Assembly (NCBI RefSeq): GCF_040045035.1
Contig: NZ_JBDZDS010000003.1
Location: 124,001-188,000 of the forward strand
Direction of reading: 5' to 3'
Source of the DNA: Pseudaminobacter sp040045035
Lineage (GTDB): Bacteria > Pseudomonadota > Alphaproteobacteria > Rhizobiales > Rhizobiaceae
DNA length: 64,000 nucleotides
Positions 7,772 to 19,013 of the stretch are shown here, in pieces (position 1 is the first letter of the stretch; every line of letters begins with the position of its first letter). The position numbers and the translations under genes are program-made. The notes beneath the pieces were generated by a model that was not told where the DNA came from, did not search any database, and saw nothing but the letters and a program-made list of their open reading frames with translations.

Positions 7772-8202
7772 TGCTGGACAAGCCAAGCCTGACGCTGAAA
7801 CGCCGCATGAATGCAGCCCCGGAAAAGGTCTACGCCGCCTGGACAGAGCCGAAACGGATCATGGGCTGGTGGGGACCGCGCGAGGACGACGAACCGGTGC
7901 TGGCCGAGACCGATGTGCGCCCCGGCGGCCGCTTCCGTATCGTCTTTCGCGGCGCCGACGGCGAGGAATTCGACGTGCGCGGCGTGTATCGCGAAGTGGT
8001 GCCAGCGGAGAAGCTGGTGTTCAGCTGGGCCTGGCGCTCGACGCCGGAGCGCGAGTCGCTGGTAACGGTGACGCTGCGGCCCGACGGCGACGGCACCATG
8101 CTGACGCTGCACCACGAGCAGTTCTTCGACGAGGCCGCGCGCGACAGCCACCGCATGGGTTGGACGGGGGCGCTCGACAAATTGGAGAGGCAGTTTTCCT
8201 GA
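7768..8202 (+). CDS. SRPBCC (AHSA1-like START fold) protein
   Basis: 144-residue protein with the AHSA1-type START/SRPBCC fold: KRRMNAAPEKVYAAWTEPKRIMGWWGP at the N-terminus, VRPGGRFRI, and the C-terminal GWTGALDKLERQF. The fold binds hydrophobic ligands; no enzymatic activity can be assigned. It is coupled to the upstream ArsR gene by an ATGA overlap (the start could also be the second ATG at 7771) and followed 27 bases later by the DUF899 gene. ArsR-SRPBCC pairs are common, and the pair is presumably regulated by the ArsR. Confidence 0.9.
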   Translation: MMLDKPSLTLKRRMNAAPEKVYAAWTEPKRIMGWWGPREDDEPVLAETDVRPGGRFRIVFRGADGEEFDVRGVYREVVPAEKLVFSWAWRSTPERESLVTVTLRPDGDGTMLTLHHEQFFDEAARDSHRMGWTGALDKLERQFS

Positions 8203-8229
8203 TCGCATATCCACCAAGGGAGAAGACAG

Positions 8230-8973
8230 ATGGAACCGCATAAAGTCGTCTCGCAGCAGGAATGGATGGAAGCCCAGAAGGCCCATCTGGTGAAGGAAAA
8301 GGAATATACGCGCCACCGCGACCGGCTGAACGCCGAGCGCCAGGCGCTGCCCTGGACGCGGGTGGAGAAGGATTACGTGTTCGACACGCCGCAGGGGAAA
8401 AAGACGCTGGCCGAGCTGTTCGCCGGACGCAGCCAGCTGATTGTCAATCACTTCATGTTCGGCCCGGACTGGGAGGCGGGCTGCGTCGGCTGCTCCTTCG
8501 GCGCCGACCATATCGACGGTGCCAACCAGCACCTGAAGCAGCATGACGTGACGCTGGTGGCCGTCTCACGCGCGCCGCTGTCCAAGATCGAGGCCTACAA
8601 GAAGCGCATGGGCTGGAAGTTCGACTGGGTGTCGTCCTTCGGCAGCGACTTCAATTTTGATTTCGGCGTGTCGTTCCGAAAAGAGGACATCGCAAACGGC
8701 AAGGCGATCTACAATCACGCGCCGATGACGTTCGAAATGGACGAGATGCCCGGCCTGTCCGTGTTCTACAAGGACGAGGACGGCAACATCTACCGCACCT
8801 TCTCGCAATATGCGCGCGGCGACGAGGACAAGATAAGCACCTATGCCATCCTCGACCGCACGCCCAAGGGCCGCGACGAGAAGAGCGCGATGGACTGGGT
8901 GAAGCGCCACGACGAATATCCCGACGAGGACAAGAACATCGCGGCGATGCTGACGTCGTCCTGCTGCGGGTGA
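8230..8973 (+). CDS. DUF899-family thioredoxin-like protein
   Basis: 247-residue protein matching the DUF899 family. It has an N-terminal helical part rich in Glu/Lys/Arg (VSQQEWMEAQKAHLVKEKEY), then a thioredoxin-like fold with FMFGPDWEAGCVGCSFGADH, where Cys residues replace the thioredoxin CxxC. A long C-terminal part ends in AMLTSSCCG. Family members occur next to ArsR/SRPBCC genes; their biochemical role is not established. The ribosome-binding site AAGGGAG precedes the ATG. It is the last gene of a three-gene operon and convergent with uppP. Confidence 0.88.
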   Translation: MEPHKVVSQQEWMEAQKAHLVKEKEYTRHRDRLNAERQALPWTRVEKDYVFDTPQGKKTLAELFAGRSQLIVNHFMFGPDWEAGCVGCSFGADHIDGANQHLKQHDVTLVAVSRAPLSKIEAYKKRMGWKFDWVSSFGSDFNFDFGVSFRKEDIANGKAIYNHAPMTFEMDEMPGLSVFYKDEDGNIYRTFSQYARGDEDKISTYAILDRTPKGRDEKSAMDWVKRHDEYPDEDKNIAAMLTSSCCG

Positions 8974-8990
8974 TTTAGGGAGGCGTTTGC

Positions 8991-9049
8991 GGGCATTTGC
9001 CCGGGAAAACCCGGCCGAAGCTTAGCGCCGGCCGGGCCCGGATCCGGGC
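8991..9049. terminator. Cluster of GC-rich inverted repeats in a convergent gap
   Basis: Between the convergent DUF899 and uppP genes lie three short perfect stems: GGGC/GCCC (8991-9002), CCGGG-AAAA-CCCGG (9001-9014) and GCCCGGATCCGGGC (9036-9049). They could end transcription from both sides, but no T-tract follows any of them in the right direction. I therefore call a terminator only weakly. Confidence 0.35.
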
Positions 9050-9057
9050 GAAAAAAC

Positions 9058-9864
9058 TCAGCGCAAGGCCAGCAGTGCGGCAAGGCCGACGGAGCCGATC
9101 ACCAGCCGCCACCACGCAAACAGGGCGAAGCCGCGGCGCGACACGTAGTCGAGCAGGTGGCGCACGACGAACAAACCGGCAACGAAGGCGGCGACGAAGC
9201 CGACCGCGATGATCGGCAGGTCGGCCGCCGACAGCACGTCGCGGTTCTTGAATAGGTCGTAGGCGAAGGCGCCGGCCATGGTGGGCATGGCGAGGAAGAA
9301 CGAAAACTCGGCTGCCGAGCGCTTGTCCGTGCCCATCAGCAGCGCGCCGACGATTGTTGCGCCCGAGCGCGAGGTGCCCGGAATCATCGCCAGGCACTGG
9401 CAGAAGCCGATGGCCAGGCAGGCCGGCAGCGGGAAATCCATAACGTCGTGATATTTCGGCGTCAGCTTCAGCCGGTCGACGCCGAGCAGCACGATGCCGC
9501 CGACGATCAGCGTGATGCAGATCAGCATCGGCGATTCGAACAGCACCGTCTTGATGAAGCCATGCGCCATCACACCGATGACGGCCGCGGGCAGGAAGGC
9601 CAGCAGGATGCCGACCACGAAGCGCCGCGTGCGCGCGTCGCCCGGCAGGTCGGTGACGATCTTCCAAAGCCGCCCGAAATAGACGGCCAGGATCGCCAGG
9701 ATGGCGCCGAGCTGGATCAGCACCTCGAAGGACTTGCCGGTCGACTCGAAGCCGAGGAAATGGCCGGCCAGCAGGAGATGGCCGGTGGAAGAAACGGGGA
9801 TGAACTCGGTCAAGCCCTCAAGCAGACCAAGCAGCAGGGCCTCGATAATGGTTTGATGTTCCAT
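9058..9864 (-). CDS. uppP: Undecaprenyl-diphosphatase (BacA/UppP)
   Basis: 268-residue polytopic inner-membrane enzyme that converts undecaprenyl pyrophosphate to undecaprenyl phosphate, recycling the carrier lipid for peptidoglycan and polysaccharide synthesis. Both family signatures are present: EGLTEFIPVSSTGHLLL close to the N-terminus, with the conserved Glu and the Ser/Thr region, and PGTSRSGATIVGALLMG in the middle. Length and start (ATG at 9862-9864) agree with the family. It is transcribed alone, divergently from the GST gene about 150 bases away. Confidence 0.97.
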   Translation of the reverse strand: MEHQTIIEALLLGLLEGLTEFIPVSSTGHLLLAGHFLGFESTGKSFEVLIQLGAILAILAVYFGRLWKIVTDLPGDARTRRFVVGILLAFLPAAVIGVMAHGFIKTVLFESPMLICITLIVGGIVLLGVDRLKLTPKYHDVMDFPLPACLAIGFCQCLAMIPGTSRSGATIVGALLMGTDKRSAAEFSFFLAMPTMAGAFAYDLFKNRDVLSAADLPIIAVGFVAAFVAGLFVVRHLLDYVSRRGFALFAWWRLVIGSVGLAALLALR

Positions 9865-10017
9865 GGGGATCTCGACGATACGGGGAACGGCGGGGCTTGC
9901 TTGTCACGGCGCGGAACTGTCCCTATACGGATGCGCCATGACAGCCTTGTGAATCGGGCATAGATAGAACTACCGGCGCGGCCGAAAAATGACCAGCGCA
10001 GTTTTCACCACGGAACC

Positions 10018-10710
10018 ATGCTGACGCTTTTCCACCATCCCATGTTCGCCTCCTGTCGTTTCGTCCGCCTCGCCTTCGGCGAATACGGCGAAGAGCTGGC
10101 GCTGATCGAGGAAAGGCCGTGGCTGCGCCGCCGGGAGTTTCTGGCGCTGAATGCCGCCGGCACGCTGCCGGTGCTGCTGGCCGAGGGCGACGTGCCGATC
10201 ATCGGCGCAGGGGTGATCGCAGAATATCTCGACGAGACGCGCGGCGTGCTGAAGCGCGAGCGGCGCCTGTTCGCCGAGGACCCGATGGAGCGCGCCGAAA
10301 TCCGCCGGCTGGTGGACTGGTATCTGGTCAAGACCGAGGGCGAGGTGACCAAGCACCTAGTGCGCGAACGCGTGCTGAAGCCGCTGATGCCCAACGAGAT
10401 GGGCGGCGGCTCGCCGGACTCGGGCGCCATCCGCGCCGCCCGCGCCAATATCCGCCAGCACATGAAATACACCAACTGGCTGGCCGGCACCCGCCACTGG
10501 CTGGCCGGCCCGCGCATCACCTATGCCGATCTCGCCGCCGCCGCTGCCATTTCCGTGCTAGACTATCTTGGCGAGATCGACTGGCACGACCACACCGCGG
10601 CGCGCGAATGGTACACGCGGGTGAAGTCGCGGCCCTCGTTCCGCCCGCTGCTCGGCGACCGGGTGCGCGGAATTTCGCCGGTATCCCACTATGCGGACCT
10701 CGACTTCTGA
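10018..10710 (+). CDS. Glutathione S-transferase family protein
   Basis: 230-residue protein with an N-terminal thioredoxin-like GST domain (LFHHPMFASCRFVRLAFGEYG, then AAGTLPVLLAEG with the cis-Pro that contacts glutathione) and an all-helical C-terminal domain (ITYADLAAAAAISVLDYLGEIDW). This arrangement is typical of rhizobial GSTs of unknown substrate. The last 20 bases overlap the start of queG in another frame, so the two are probably one transcript with the following epimerase gene. Confidence 0.9.
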   Translation: MLTLFHHPMFASCRFVRLAFGEYGEELALIEERPWLRRREFLALNAAGTLPVLLAEGDVPIIGAGVIAEYLDETRGVLKRERRLFAEDPMERAEIRRLVDWYLVKTEGEVTKHLVRERVLKPLMPNEMGGGSPDSGAIRAARANIRQHMKYTNWLAGTRHWLAGPRITYADLAAAAAISVLDYLGEIDWHDHTAAREWYTRVKSRPSFRPLLGDRVRGISPVSHYADLDF

Positions 10711-11866
10711 TAAGCCCGATAAGGGCGAGCGCCTGCGGCAGATGATAGACCGCGAGGCGCGCCGCGCCGGCTTCGACGCGGTGGCGATGACCACGCCCGA
10801 GGCGATCCCGCAGGCCCCTGCCCGGCTGGCCGAATTTCTGGCCGAAGGTTTTCACGGCTCGATGGGCTGGATGGCCGAGACTTTTGCGCGCCGGGCGGCT
10901 CCCAAAGCGCTTTGGCCGGGCGTTCGCTCCGTCATCGTGCTGGCCATGAACTACGGGCCGGAGGAAGACCCGCGCGAACTGCAGGCGATGCCCGAGCGCG
11001 GCGCGATCTCCGTCTATGCCCGCAACCGCGACTATCACGACGTCATCAAGGGCCGGCTGAAGGAGCTGGCCGGCAAGATCGTGGCGCAGGCCGGCGGCGA
11101 CGTGAAGGTATTCGTCGACACGGCACCCGTGATGGAAAAGCCGCTGGCGGAGGCCGCCGGCATCGGCTGGCAGGGCAAGCACACCAATCTCGTCAGCCGG
11201 CAGTTCGGCTCCTGGCTGTTTTTGGGCACCATCTTCACCACGGCCGAGATCGCGCCGGACCAGCCGGAAACCGACCATTGCGGCTCCTGCCGCGCCTGCC
11301 TCGATTCCTGCCCGACCAATGCCTTTCCCGCGCCCTACAAGCTCGATGCGCGGCGATGCCTCTCCTACCTCACCATCGAGAACAAGGGGCCGATCCCGCA
11401 CGAATTCCGGACGGCGATGGGCAACCGCATCTATGGCTGCGACGACTGCCTCGCCGCCTGTCCGTGGAACAAGTTTGCCCAGGCCGCTTCCGAGGCAAAA
11501 CTCGCCGCCCGCGACGATCTTCTCGCGCCAAAGCTGGCGGATTTTCTTGTCATGGACGATGCGGCCTTCCGCACCTTCTTCACCGGCTCGCCGGTGAAGC
11601 GCATCGGCCGCGACCGCTTTGTCCGCAACGTGCTGATCGCCGCCGGCAATTCGGGCGACCGGGCGCTGATCGGCCCTTGCGAAAGCCTGCTCGATGATCC
11701 CTCGCCGCTGGTGCGGGGGGCGGCGGTGTGGGCGCTGTCGCGCCTCATGCAGCCGGCGGATTTTGCGGCGCTTGCAGCACGGGCGGAGACGGAAGACGAC
11801 GCCGAGGTGCGCCGGGAATGGGACTTGGCTGCCGGCCAGCCGCAAACGATCGGGGAACATGTATGA
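10691..11866 (+). CDS. queG: Epoxyqueuosine reductase
   Basis: 391-residue cobalamin- and iron-sulphur-dependent enzyme that reduces epoxyqueuosine to queuosine in tRNA, the last step of queuosine synthesis. The N-terminal half is the QueG-specific domain (GWMAETFARRAAPKALWPGVRSV). Two ferredoxin-type [4Fe-4S] motifs follow: HCGSCRACLDSCPTNAF with CLSYLTIE, and YGCDDCLAACPWN. The C-terminus is HEAT-repeat-like (SPLVRGAAVWALSRL). It overlaps the GST gene upstream by 20 bases and the next gene by ATGA. Confidence 0.96.
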   Translation: MRTSTSDKPDKGERLRQMIDREARRAGFDAVAMTTPEAIPQAPARLAEFLAEGFHGSMGWMAETFARRAAPKALWPGVRSVIVLAMNYGPEEDPRELQAMPERGAISVYARNRDYHDVIKGRLKELAGKIVAQAGGDVKVFVDTAPVMEKPLAEAAGIGWQGKHTNLVSRQFGSWLFLGTIFTTAEIAPDQPETDHCGSCRACLDSCPTNAFPAPYKLDARRCLSYLTIENKGPIPHEFRTAMGNRIYGCDDCLAACPWNKFAQAASEAKLAARDDLLAPKLADFLVMDDAAFRTFFTGSPVKRIGRDRFVRNVLIAAGNSGDRALIGPCESLLDDPSPLVRGAAVWALSRLMQPADFAALAARAETEDDAEVRREWDLAAGQPQTIGEHV

Positions 11867-12771
11867 GTGTGGACAAGATGGTCATCTTCGGGGCCGGCTA
11901 TTCCGGCAAGGCGGTCGGCCGGGCCAAGCCCGACGCCGGCATCCGGATTGCCGGCACCACGCGCTCGCCCGAAAAGTTCGAGGCGCTGCGGCAGGCAGGC
12001 ATCGAGCCGCTGGTCTTCGACGGGTCGCTGACCGATGAACTGGTCGAAGAGCTTGCCGAGACGACGCATCTGCTGATCTCCATCGCGCCCGACGAGGCCG
12101 GCGACCCGGTGCTGAACGCGGCGCGCGAAAAAATCCTGCGCGGCATGCCGAAGCTTCAATGGATCGGCTATCTCTCCACCGTCGGCGTCTACGGCGACCA
12201 TGGCGGCGCCTGGGTGGACGAGACGGCAGAATGCCGGCCGGTCTCGCGCCGCTCGGTGATGCGGCTGAAGGCGGAGCAGGAGTGGCTGGCGCTGGGCGTC
12301 GACAGCGGCCTGCCGGTGGCGGTGATGCGCCTTTCCGGCATCTATGGCCCCGGCCGCAACGCGCTCGTGAACCTCACCAACGGCACCGCCAAGCGGCTGA
12401 TCAAGCCTGACCAGGTGTTCAACCGCATCCATGGCGAGGACATTGCTGGAGCCGTCTGGGCGCTCGCGCGACAGGACAGGGGTGGCATCTTCAACGTGAC
12501 CGACGATGAGCCCGCGCCGCCGCAGGACGTGGTGACCTATGCCGCCAAGTTGATGGGTGCGACACCGCCGCCGGAAATTCCCTTCGAAACCGCCCAACTT
12601 TCGCCAATGGCCCGGTCTTTCTATGGCGAGAACAAGCGCGTCTCCAATGCAGCGCTCAAGGCCGCCGGCTACCTGTTCCGCTATGCGGACTATCGCACGG
12701 CCTTCGATGCGATGTGGGCGGCGGGCAACTGGAACGAGGGCGAGGCTCGCAGCCCGATGAAGCGCGGGTGA
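11863..12771 (+). CDS. NAD(P)-dependent epimerase/dehydratase-like (extended SDR) protein
   Basis: 302-residue protein with a Rossmann fold starting MSVDKMVIFGAGYSGKAVG and the extended-SDR pattern (YLSTVGVYGDHGGAWVDE, then MRLSGIYGPGRNAL, RIHGEDIAGAVWAL, and FNVTDDEPAPPQDVV). It resembles the YeeZ-like NAD-dependent epimerases often encoded after queG in alphaproteobacteria. The first glycine motif is GAGYSG, and a canonical YxxxK is not obvious, so enzymatic activity is uncertain. The start is fixed by the ATGA overlap with queG. Confidence 0.85.
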   Translation: MSVDKMVIFGAGYSGKAVGRAKPDAGIRIAGTTRSPEKFEALRQAGIEPLVFDGSLTDELVEELAETTHLLISIAPDEAGDPVLNAAREKILRGMPKLQWIGYLSTVGVYGDHGGAWVDETAECRPVSRRSVMRLKAEQEWLALGVDSGLPVAVMRLSGIYGPGRNALVNLTNGTAKRLIKPDQVFNRIHGEDIAGAVWALARQDRGGIFNVTDDEPAPPQDVVTYAAKLMGATPPPEIPFETAQLSPMARSFYGENKRVSNAALKAAGYLFRYADYRTAFDAMWAAGNWNEGEARSPMKRG

Positions 12772-12876
12772 TCGCCGGCGGGAGCCGGCTATTGTATGAG
12801 CAGGCAGGAGAGCATTCGTTCACCCTTCGCTAACCAAGGCGTCTCAAGCTTGGCCTCGAGGCCGGATTGGAAACCA

Positions 12877-13947
12877 ATGCGACTGAGTTTTTTCCTCAAG
12901 GCAGCAACCCGCATTGCCGCGGTGGCCGTGGCGGCGCTGACCCTTTCGGGGCTCGAGGCGCCGCGCGCACATGCCGAAGAATTGGCCAAGAACCTGTTCG
13001 GCGCGCAGAAGCTACCGGGAGCGACCTCGCCGAAATCCTACGGCTTCTACTCCAGAGGCTGCTTCACCGGCGGCGTGGCGATCGCCACCGACGGGCCGAC
13101 CTGGCAGGCCATGCGGCTGTCGCGCAATCGCCGCTGGGGCCACCCGACGATGGTCAAGCTGATCGAGAAGCTGTCGCACGATGCGGTGGCCGACGGCTGG
13201 CCGGGCCTGCTCCTGGGCGACATCTCGCAACCGCGCGGCGGGCCGATGCTGACCGGCCATGCCTCGCACCAGATCGGGCTCGACGCCGACATCTGGTTCA
13301 CGCCGATGCCCAGCCGACGCCTGACGCCGACCGAACGCGAGAACATGAGCGCGACCTCGCTGGTCGACGAAAAGACCCATCGGGTGATCGACAAGCTCTG
13401 GACACCGGCGCATGAGCGGCTGCTGAAGCGCGCCGCCAGCTATCCGGAGGTCGAGCGCATCCTGGTCAATCCGGGCATCAAGAAGAAGCTGTGCGACACG
13501 GTGACGGGCGACCGCTCCTGGCTGCGCAAGATCCGTCCCTTCTGGGGCCACGACTACCACTTCCACGTCCGCATCGGCTGCCAGCCGGGCTCGGTGGGTT
13601 GCAAGGCGCAGGAGGCGACCCCGCCCGGCGACGGCTGCGACAAGTCGCTGGCCTGGTGGTTCACGGAGGAGCCGTGGCGCCCCAACAAGAACCCTGACGC
13701 ACCCAAGGCGCGCGACGTGATGACCATGGCGAGCCTGCCCAAGGAATGTCGCGCCGTGCTGAACGCGCCCTCGCCCGCCTCGGAAGCAGCCGTGACGCTC
13801 GGCGACACCGGCGGGTCGGCGGTAGCCACGGCACCCGCTCCGGCAAACCCGACCGTCGATGTGGGCGCGCCGCCATTCACCGCCAACGCCTTTGCCCCGA
13901 CGCCGGAGAGCCGTGTGCCGCTGCCGTTGCCGCGCCCGGCGAAGTGA
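12877..13947 (+). CDS. mepA: Penicillin-insensitive murein endopeptidase (MepA)
   Basis: 356-residue periplasmic LAS-family metallopeptidase that cleaves D-Ala-meso-DAP cross-links in peptidoglycan. A signal peptide (FFLKAATRIAAVAVAALTL, cleavage near AHA-EE at about residue 33) is followed by the MepA fold. The zinc and active-site motifs GHASHQIGLDADIWF and GHDYHFHVRIGC are present, as are paired cysteines (RGCFTGG, KKLCDTV, GCDKSLAWWF). The C-terminal 90 residues are a low-complexity Ala/Pro/Thr tail ending PLPLPRPAK, longer than in E. coli MepA. I chose ATG 12877 because the signal peptide begins there; an ATG at 12796 would add 27 residues. Confidence 0.93.
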   Translation: MRLSFFLKAATRIAAVAVAALTLSGLEAPRAHAEELAKNLFGAQKLPGATSPKSYGFYSRGCFTGGVAIATDGPTWQAMRLSRNRRWGHPTMVKLIEKLSHDAVADGWPGLLLGDISQPRGGPMLTGHASHQIGLDADIWFTPMPSRRLTPTERENMSATSLVDEKTHRVIDKLWTPAHERLLKRAASYPEVERILVNPGIKKKLCDTVTGDRSWLRKIRPFWGHDYHFHVRIGCQPGSVGCKAQEATPPGDGCDKSLAWWFTEEPWRPNKNPDAPKARDVMTMASLPKECRAVLNAPSPASEAAVTLGDTGGSAVATAPAPANPTVDVGAPPFTANAFAPTPESRVPLPLPRPAK

Positions 13948-14056
13948 GGTTTTTCAGGCGCACAAATTCGACTGCGGCGCAAGCGTGGCCCCTTTCGCCG
14001 CGCCACATCCTTGGCTATAGGTTTCAACCGATTTAGCTACAGGAATCGGCTTCAAA

Positions 14057-14440
14057 GTGGCTTCACCGCTCCGGCTGGCGTTGATCGCGCATGACGAAAA
14101 GAAGGACGACATGGTCGCCTTCACGTGCGCTCACGCGCCCTTCCTGGCGGGATGCGACCTGGTGGCCACCGGAACGACCGGCCAGCGCGTCGTCGAAGCC
14201 TGTCCAAACCTCGAAGTGCGACGGCTGAAAAGCGGCCCGCTGGGCGGCGACCAGCAGATCGGCGCGCTGATTGCCGAGGGAGCGGTCGACGTGCTGATTT
14301 TCTTCGTTGATCCGCTGACGCCGATGCCGCATGACGTGGATGTAAAGGCGCTGATGCGGCTGGCGATCGTCTATGACATACCGCTGGCGCTGAACCACGC
14401 CACCGCCGAAATGATGCTCAAGCGGCTGGGTCAGCCGTGA
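14057..14440 (+). CDS. mgsA: Methylglyoxal synthase
   Basis: 127-residue enzyme that converts dihydroxyacetone phosphate to methylglyoxal and phosphate, a bypass of lower glycolysis. The family pattern is clear: LALIAHDEKKDDMV at the N-terminus, then ATGTTGQRV, LKSGPLGGDQQIGALI and FFVDPLTPMPHDVDVKAL, carrying the catalytic Asp and phosphate-binding residues. The start is GTG at 14057, preceded by AGGAAT. It overlaps or abuts glk, the neighbouring gene of the same pathway. Confidence 0.95.
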   Translation: MASPLRLALIAHDEKKDDMVAFTCAHAPFLAGCDLVATGTTGQRVVEACPNLEVRRLKSGPLGGDQQIGALIAEGAVDVLIFFVDPLTPMPHDVDVKALMRLAIVYDIPLALNHATAEMMLKRLGQP

Positions 14441-14460
14441 ATTTGGGGACGACGAACAGA

Positions 14461-15486
14461 ATGTCTTTTGCCAGCGACGACTATGCCGTGCTGCAGTTTC
14501 CGATCCTGATCGGCGATATCGGCGGCACCAATGCGCGCTTCGCCATCATCGTCGACGCCAATTCCGAACCGGGCGAGACGCGCGTCGTGCAGACCGCCAA
14601 CTATGCCTCGATCGACGAGGCCATCCAGCAGGCAGTGCTGGACCACACTTCGCTGACCCCGCGCTCGGCGGTGCTGGCGGTGGCGGGCCCCGTGGACGGC
14701 GACGAGATCGCGCTGACCAACTGCCCGTGGGTGGTGCGGCCGAAGGCGATGTTCGAAACGCTGGGCCTTTCCGACATCGTGGTGCTCAACGACTTCGAGG
14801 CGCAGGCGCTGGCGGTGGCCGCACTTGGCGAAGAGCACATGGAAAAGATCGGCGACGGCGAGCCGGAGCCGAATGCCGGACGCGTGGTGCTGGGCCCCGG
14901 AACCGGGCTGGGCGTAGCGGGGCTGATCCATGCCTGTCACCGCTGGATTCCGGTGCCGGGTGAAGGCGGCCACATGGACATCGGCCCGCGCACGGCGCGC
15001 GACCGCGAGATCTTCCCGCACCTGGAGCCGATCGAGGGCCGCATTTCGGGCGAGCAGATCCTGTGCGGGCGCGGTCTTGTCAGCTCCTACCGCGCGATCG
15101 CGGCCGCGGACGGCAAGGAGGCGCGCTTCACCACCCCCGCCGAGATCACCGCCGCGGCGCTGGAGGAGTCGGACGCGGTAGCCGAGGAGGCGCTGGAATT
15201 CTTCGTCACCGCGCTTGGCCGCACGGCCGGCGATCTCGCGCTGGTGTTCATGAGCCGCGGCGGCGTTTATCTCACCGGCGGCATCGCCCAGAAGATCGTG
15301 CCCGCGCTCAAGCAGGGCAACTTCCGCGAGGCCTTCGAGGACAAGGCGCCTCACCGCGAACTGCTGCGCAGCATGCCGGTCTATGTCATCACCCACCCGC
15401 TGGCGGCGCTGAACGGGCTTGCGGCCTACGCGCGCACGCCCTCGCGCTTCGGCGTGGAGACCGCCGGCCGGCGCTGGCGCAAATAG
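14461..15486 (+). CDS. glk: Glucokinase
   Basis: 341-residue cytosolic kinase of the bacterial glucokinase (GlkA) family, phosphorylating glucose at C6 with ATP. Motifs are LIGDIGGTNARFA (phosphate 1), VLAVAGPVDGDEIALTNCPW, VLNDFEAQALA (catalytic Asp region), LGPGTGLGVAGL and GGVYLTGGIA. ATG 14461 (MSFASDDYAVLQ) has GGGGA nine bases upstream and is preferred; a GTG at 14437 overlapping the mgsA stop would add eight residues. The mgsA-glk pair continues into the exporter, dapB and gpmA genes. Confidence 0.95.
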   Translation: MSFASDDYAVLQFPILIGDIGGTNARFAIIVDANSEPGETRVVQTANYASIDEAIQQAVLDHTSLTPRSAVLAVAGPVDGDEIALTNCPWVVRPKAMFETLGLSDIVVLNDFEAQALAVAALGEEHMEKIGDGEPEPNAGRVVLGPGTGLGVAGLIHACHRWIPVPGEGGHMDIGPRTARDREIFPHLEPIEGRISGEQILCGRGLVSSYRAIAAADGKEARFTTPAEITAAALEESDAVAEEALEFFVTALGRTAGDLALVFMSRGGVYLTGGIAQKIVPALKQGNFREAFEDKAPHRELLRSMPVYVITHPLAALNGLAAYARTPSRFGVETAGRRWRK

Positions 15487-15656
15487 GCTCTCGCCGCGGG
15501 GCCGGCATGGCCGGAGCGCTCGCGGCATCGTGGCCACAGCGGCGATGTTTCGCATTCCGGCCATAGGCAAGCCGGCGCGATGACGCTATTAGGATCGCCG
15601 GGCGGGTGGCGCAGCGCGCTGCCCTGGCAGCGCAATTGGCACGGACAGATCCGAAT

Positions 15657-17500
<1,844 letters not shown>

Positions 17501-17504
<4 letters not shown>

Positions 17505-18322
17505 CCGACATGGGTCTCGTCGTCGTCGGGGCTGCCGGCCGCATGGGCCAGACGCTGATCCGCACCATCCACGCCATGCCGGGCGTGAAGCTGGCGGGCG
17601 CGGTCGAGCGCGCGGGCTCCGACCATGTCGGCATGGATGCCGGCGAACTGGCGGGGCTTCGCAAGATCGGCGTGGAGATCACCGACGACCCGCTTTCGGC
17701 CTTCGCCAAGGCCGACGGGGTGCTCGACTTCACCGCGCCGGCGGCGACGGTGGAATTCGCCGGCTATGCCGCGCAGGCGCGCATCGTCCATATCATCGGC
17801 ACCACCGGCTTCTCGGACGAGCAGAACGCGGCGATCGCGGCGGCGGCGCGCCACGCCACCATCGTCAAGTCCGGCAATATGAGCCTCGGCGTGAACCTGC
17901 TGGCGGTGCTGGTGGAGCAGGCGGCGCAGGCGCTGGAGCCGGAAGACTTCGACATTGAAATCCTGGAAATGCACCACCGCCAGAAGGTCGACGCGCCCTC
18001 GGGCACGGCGCTCCTGCTGGGCGAGGCCGCAGCCGCCGCGCGCGGCATCGAGCTTGCCGAGCACAGCGTGCGGGTGCGCGACGGGCACACCGGCGCGCGC
18101 GAGACCGGCGCGATCGGCTTCGCCACGCTGCGCGGCGGCTCGGTGGTGGGCGATCACTCCGTCATCCTGGCCGGCACCGGCGAACGCATAACCCTGTCGC
18201 ACCATGCCGACGACCGCGCCATCTTCGCGCGCGGCGGGGTCAAGGCCGCGCTCTGGGCGCGCGGCCGCAAGCCCGGCCTCTATTCCATGCGCGACGTGCT
18301 GGGCCTTTCGCAGACCCGCTGA
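17501..18322 (+). CDS. dapB: 4-hydroxy-tetrahydrodipicolinate reductase
   Basis: 273-residue enzyme of the diaminopimelate/lysine pathway that reduces 4-hydroxy-tetrahydrodipicolinate with NAD(P)H. It has the N-terminal VVVGAAGRMGQTLIR dinucleotide motif, DFTAPAATVEFA, GTTGFSDEQ, and the catalytic/substrate motif EMHHRQKVDAPSGTALLL with His-His and Lys. It starts inside the last codons of the exporter gene (ATGA) and is followed 31 bases later by gpmA, so it is probably translationally coupled to the exporter. Confidence 0.97.
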
Positions 18323-18353
18323 CCCGCATCTCATCATCCCAAGGGAGTAACAT

Positions 18354-18974
18354 ATGTCCGGAACCCTCGTGCTCGTCCGTCACGGCCAGAGCGAATGGAA
18401 CATGAAGAACCTGTTCACCGGCTGGCGCGACGTCGACCTCAGCGCGCAGGGCGAGGCGGAGGCGAAGGCCGCCGGCGCCACGCTCGCCGCCCGCGGCCTG
18501 AAGTTCGACATCGCCTTCACCTCGGCGCTCAAGCGCGCGCAGAAGACCTGCCAGTACATCCTCGACGCCACCGGCCAGAGCGACCTCGAGACGTTCCGTG
18601 ATCAGGCGCTGAACGAGCGCGACTATGGCGACCTCAACGGCCTCAACAAGGACGACGCCCGCGCCAAGTGGGGCGAAGAGCAGGTGCATGTCTGGCGCCG
18701 CTCCTATGATACCCCGCCGCCCGGCGGCGAGAGCCTGAAGGACACCGGCGCGCGCGTATGGCCCTATTACATGCACGACATGCAGCCGCATGTGCTGCGC
18801 GGCAAGACCGTGCTGGTGGCCGCCCACGGCAACTCGCTGCGCGCGCTGATCATGGCGCTGGAGGGCATGTCGGGCGACGAGATCGTCAAGCTGGAGCTCG
18901 CGACCGGCGTGCCGATCATCTACCGGCTCAACGCCGATTCGACCGTGGCGTCGAAGGAAGTGCTGTCGGCATAA
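18354..18974 (+). CDS. gpmA: 2,3-bisphosphoglycerate-dependent phosphoglycerate mutase
   Basis: 206-residue glycolytic enzyme interconverting 3- and 2-phosphoglycerate. The phosphohistidine motif LVRHGQSEWN (His10) is near the N-terminus, followed by FTGWRDVDLSAQGEAEA, the substrate region ERDYGDLNGLNKDDA and the second active-site block VAAHGNSLRALIMALEG. It is shorter than E. coli GpmA (about 250) but of the length usual in alphaproteobacteria. Ribosome-binding site AAGGGAG; an intrinsic terminator follows within 40 bases. Confidence 0.96.
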   Translation: MSGTLVLVRHGQSEWNMKNLFTGWRDVDLSAQGEAEAKAAGATLAARGLKFDIAFTSALKRAQKTCQYILDATGQSDLETFRDQALNERDYGDLNGLNKDDARAKWGEEQVHVWRRSYDTPPPGGESLKDTGARVWPYYMHDMQPHVLRGKTVLVAAHGNSLRALIMALEGMSGDEIVKLELATGVPIIYRLNADSTVASKEVLSA

Positions 18975-19013
18975 GGACCCGCGTGGGCAAAGGCCCGGCG
19001 AATCGAATTCGAA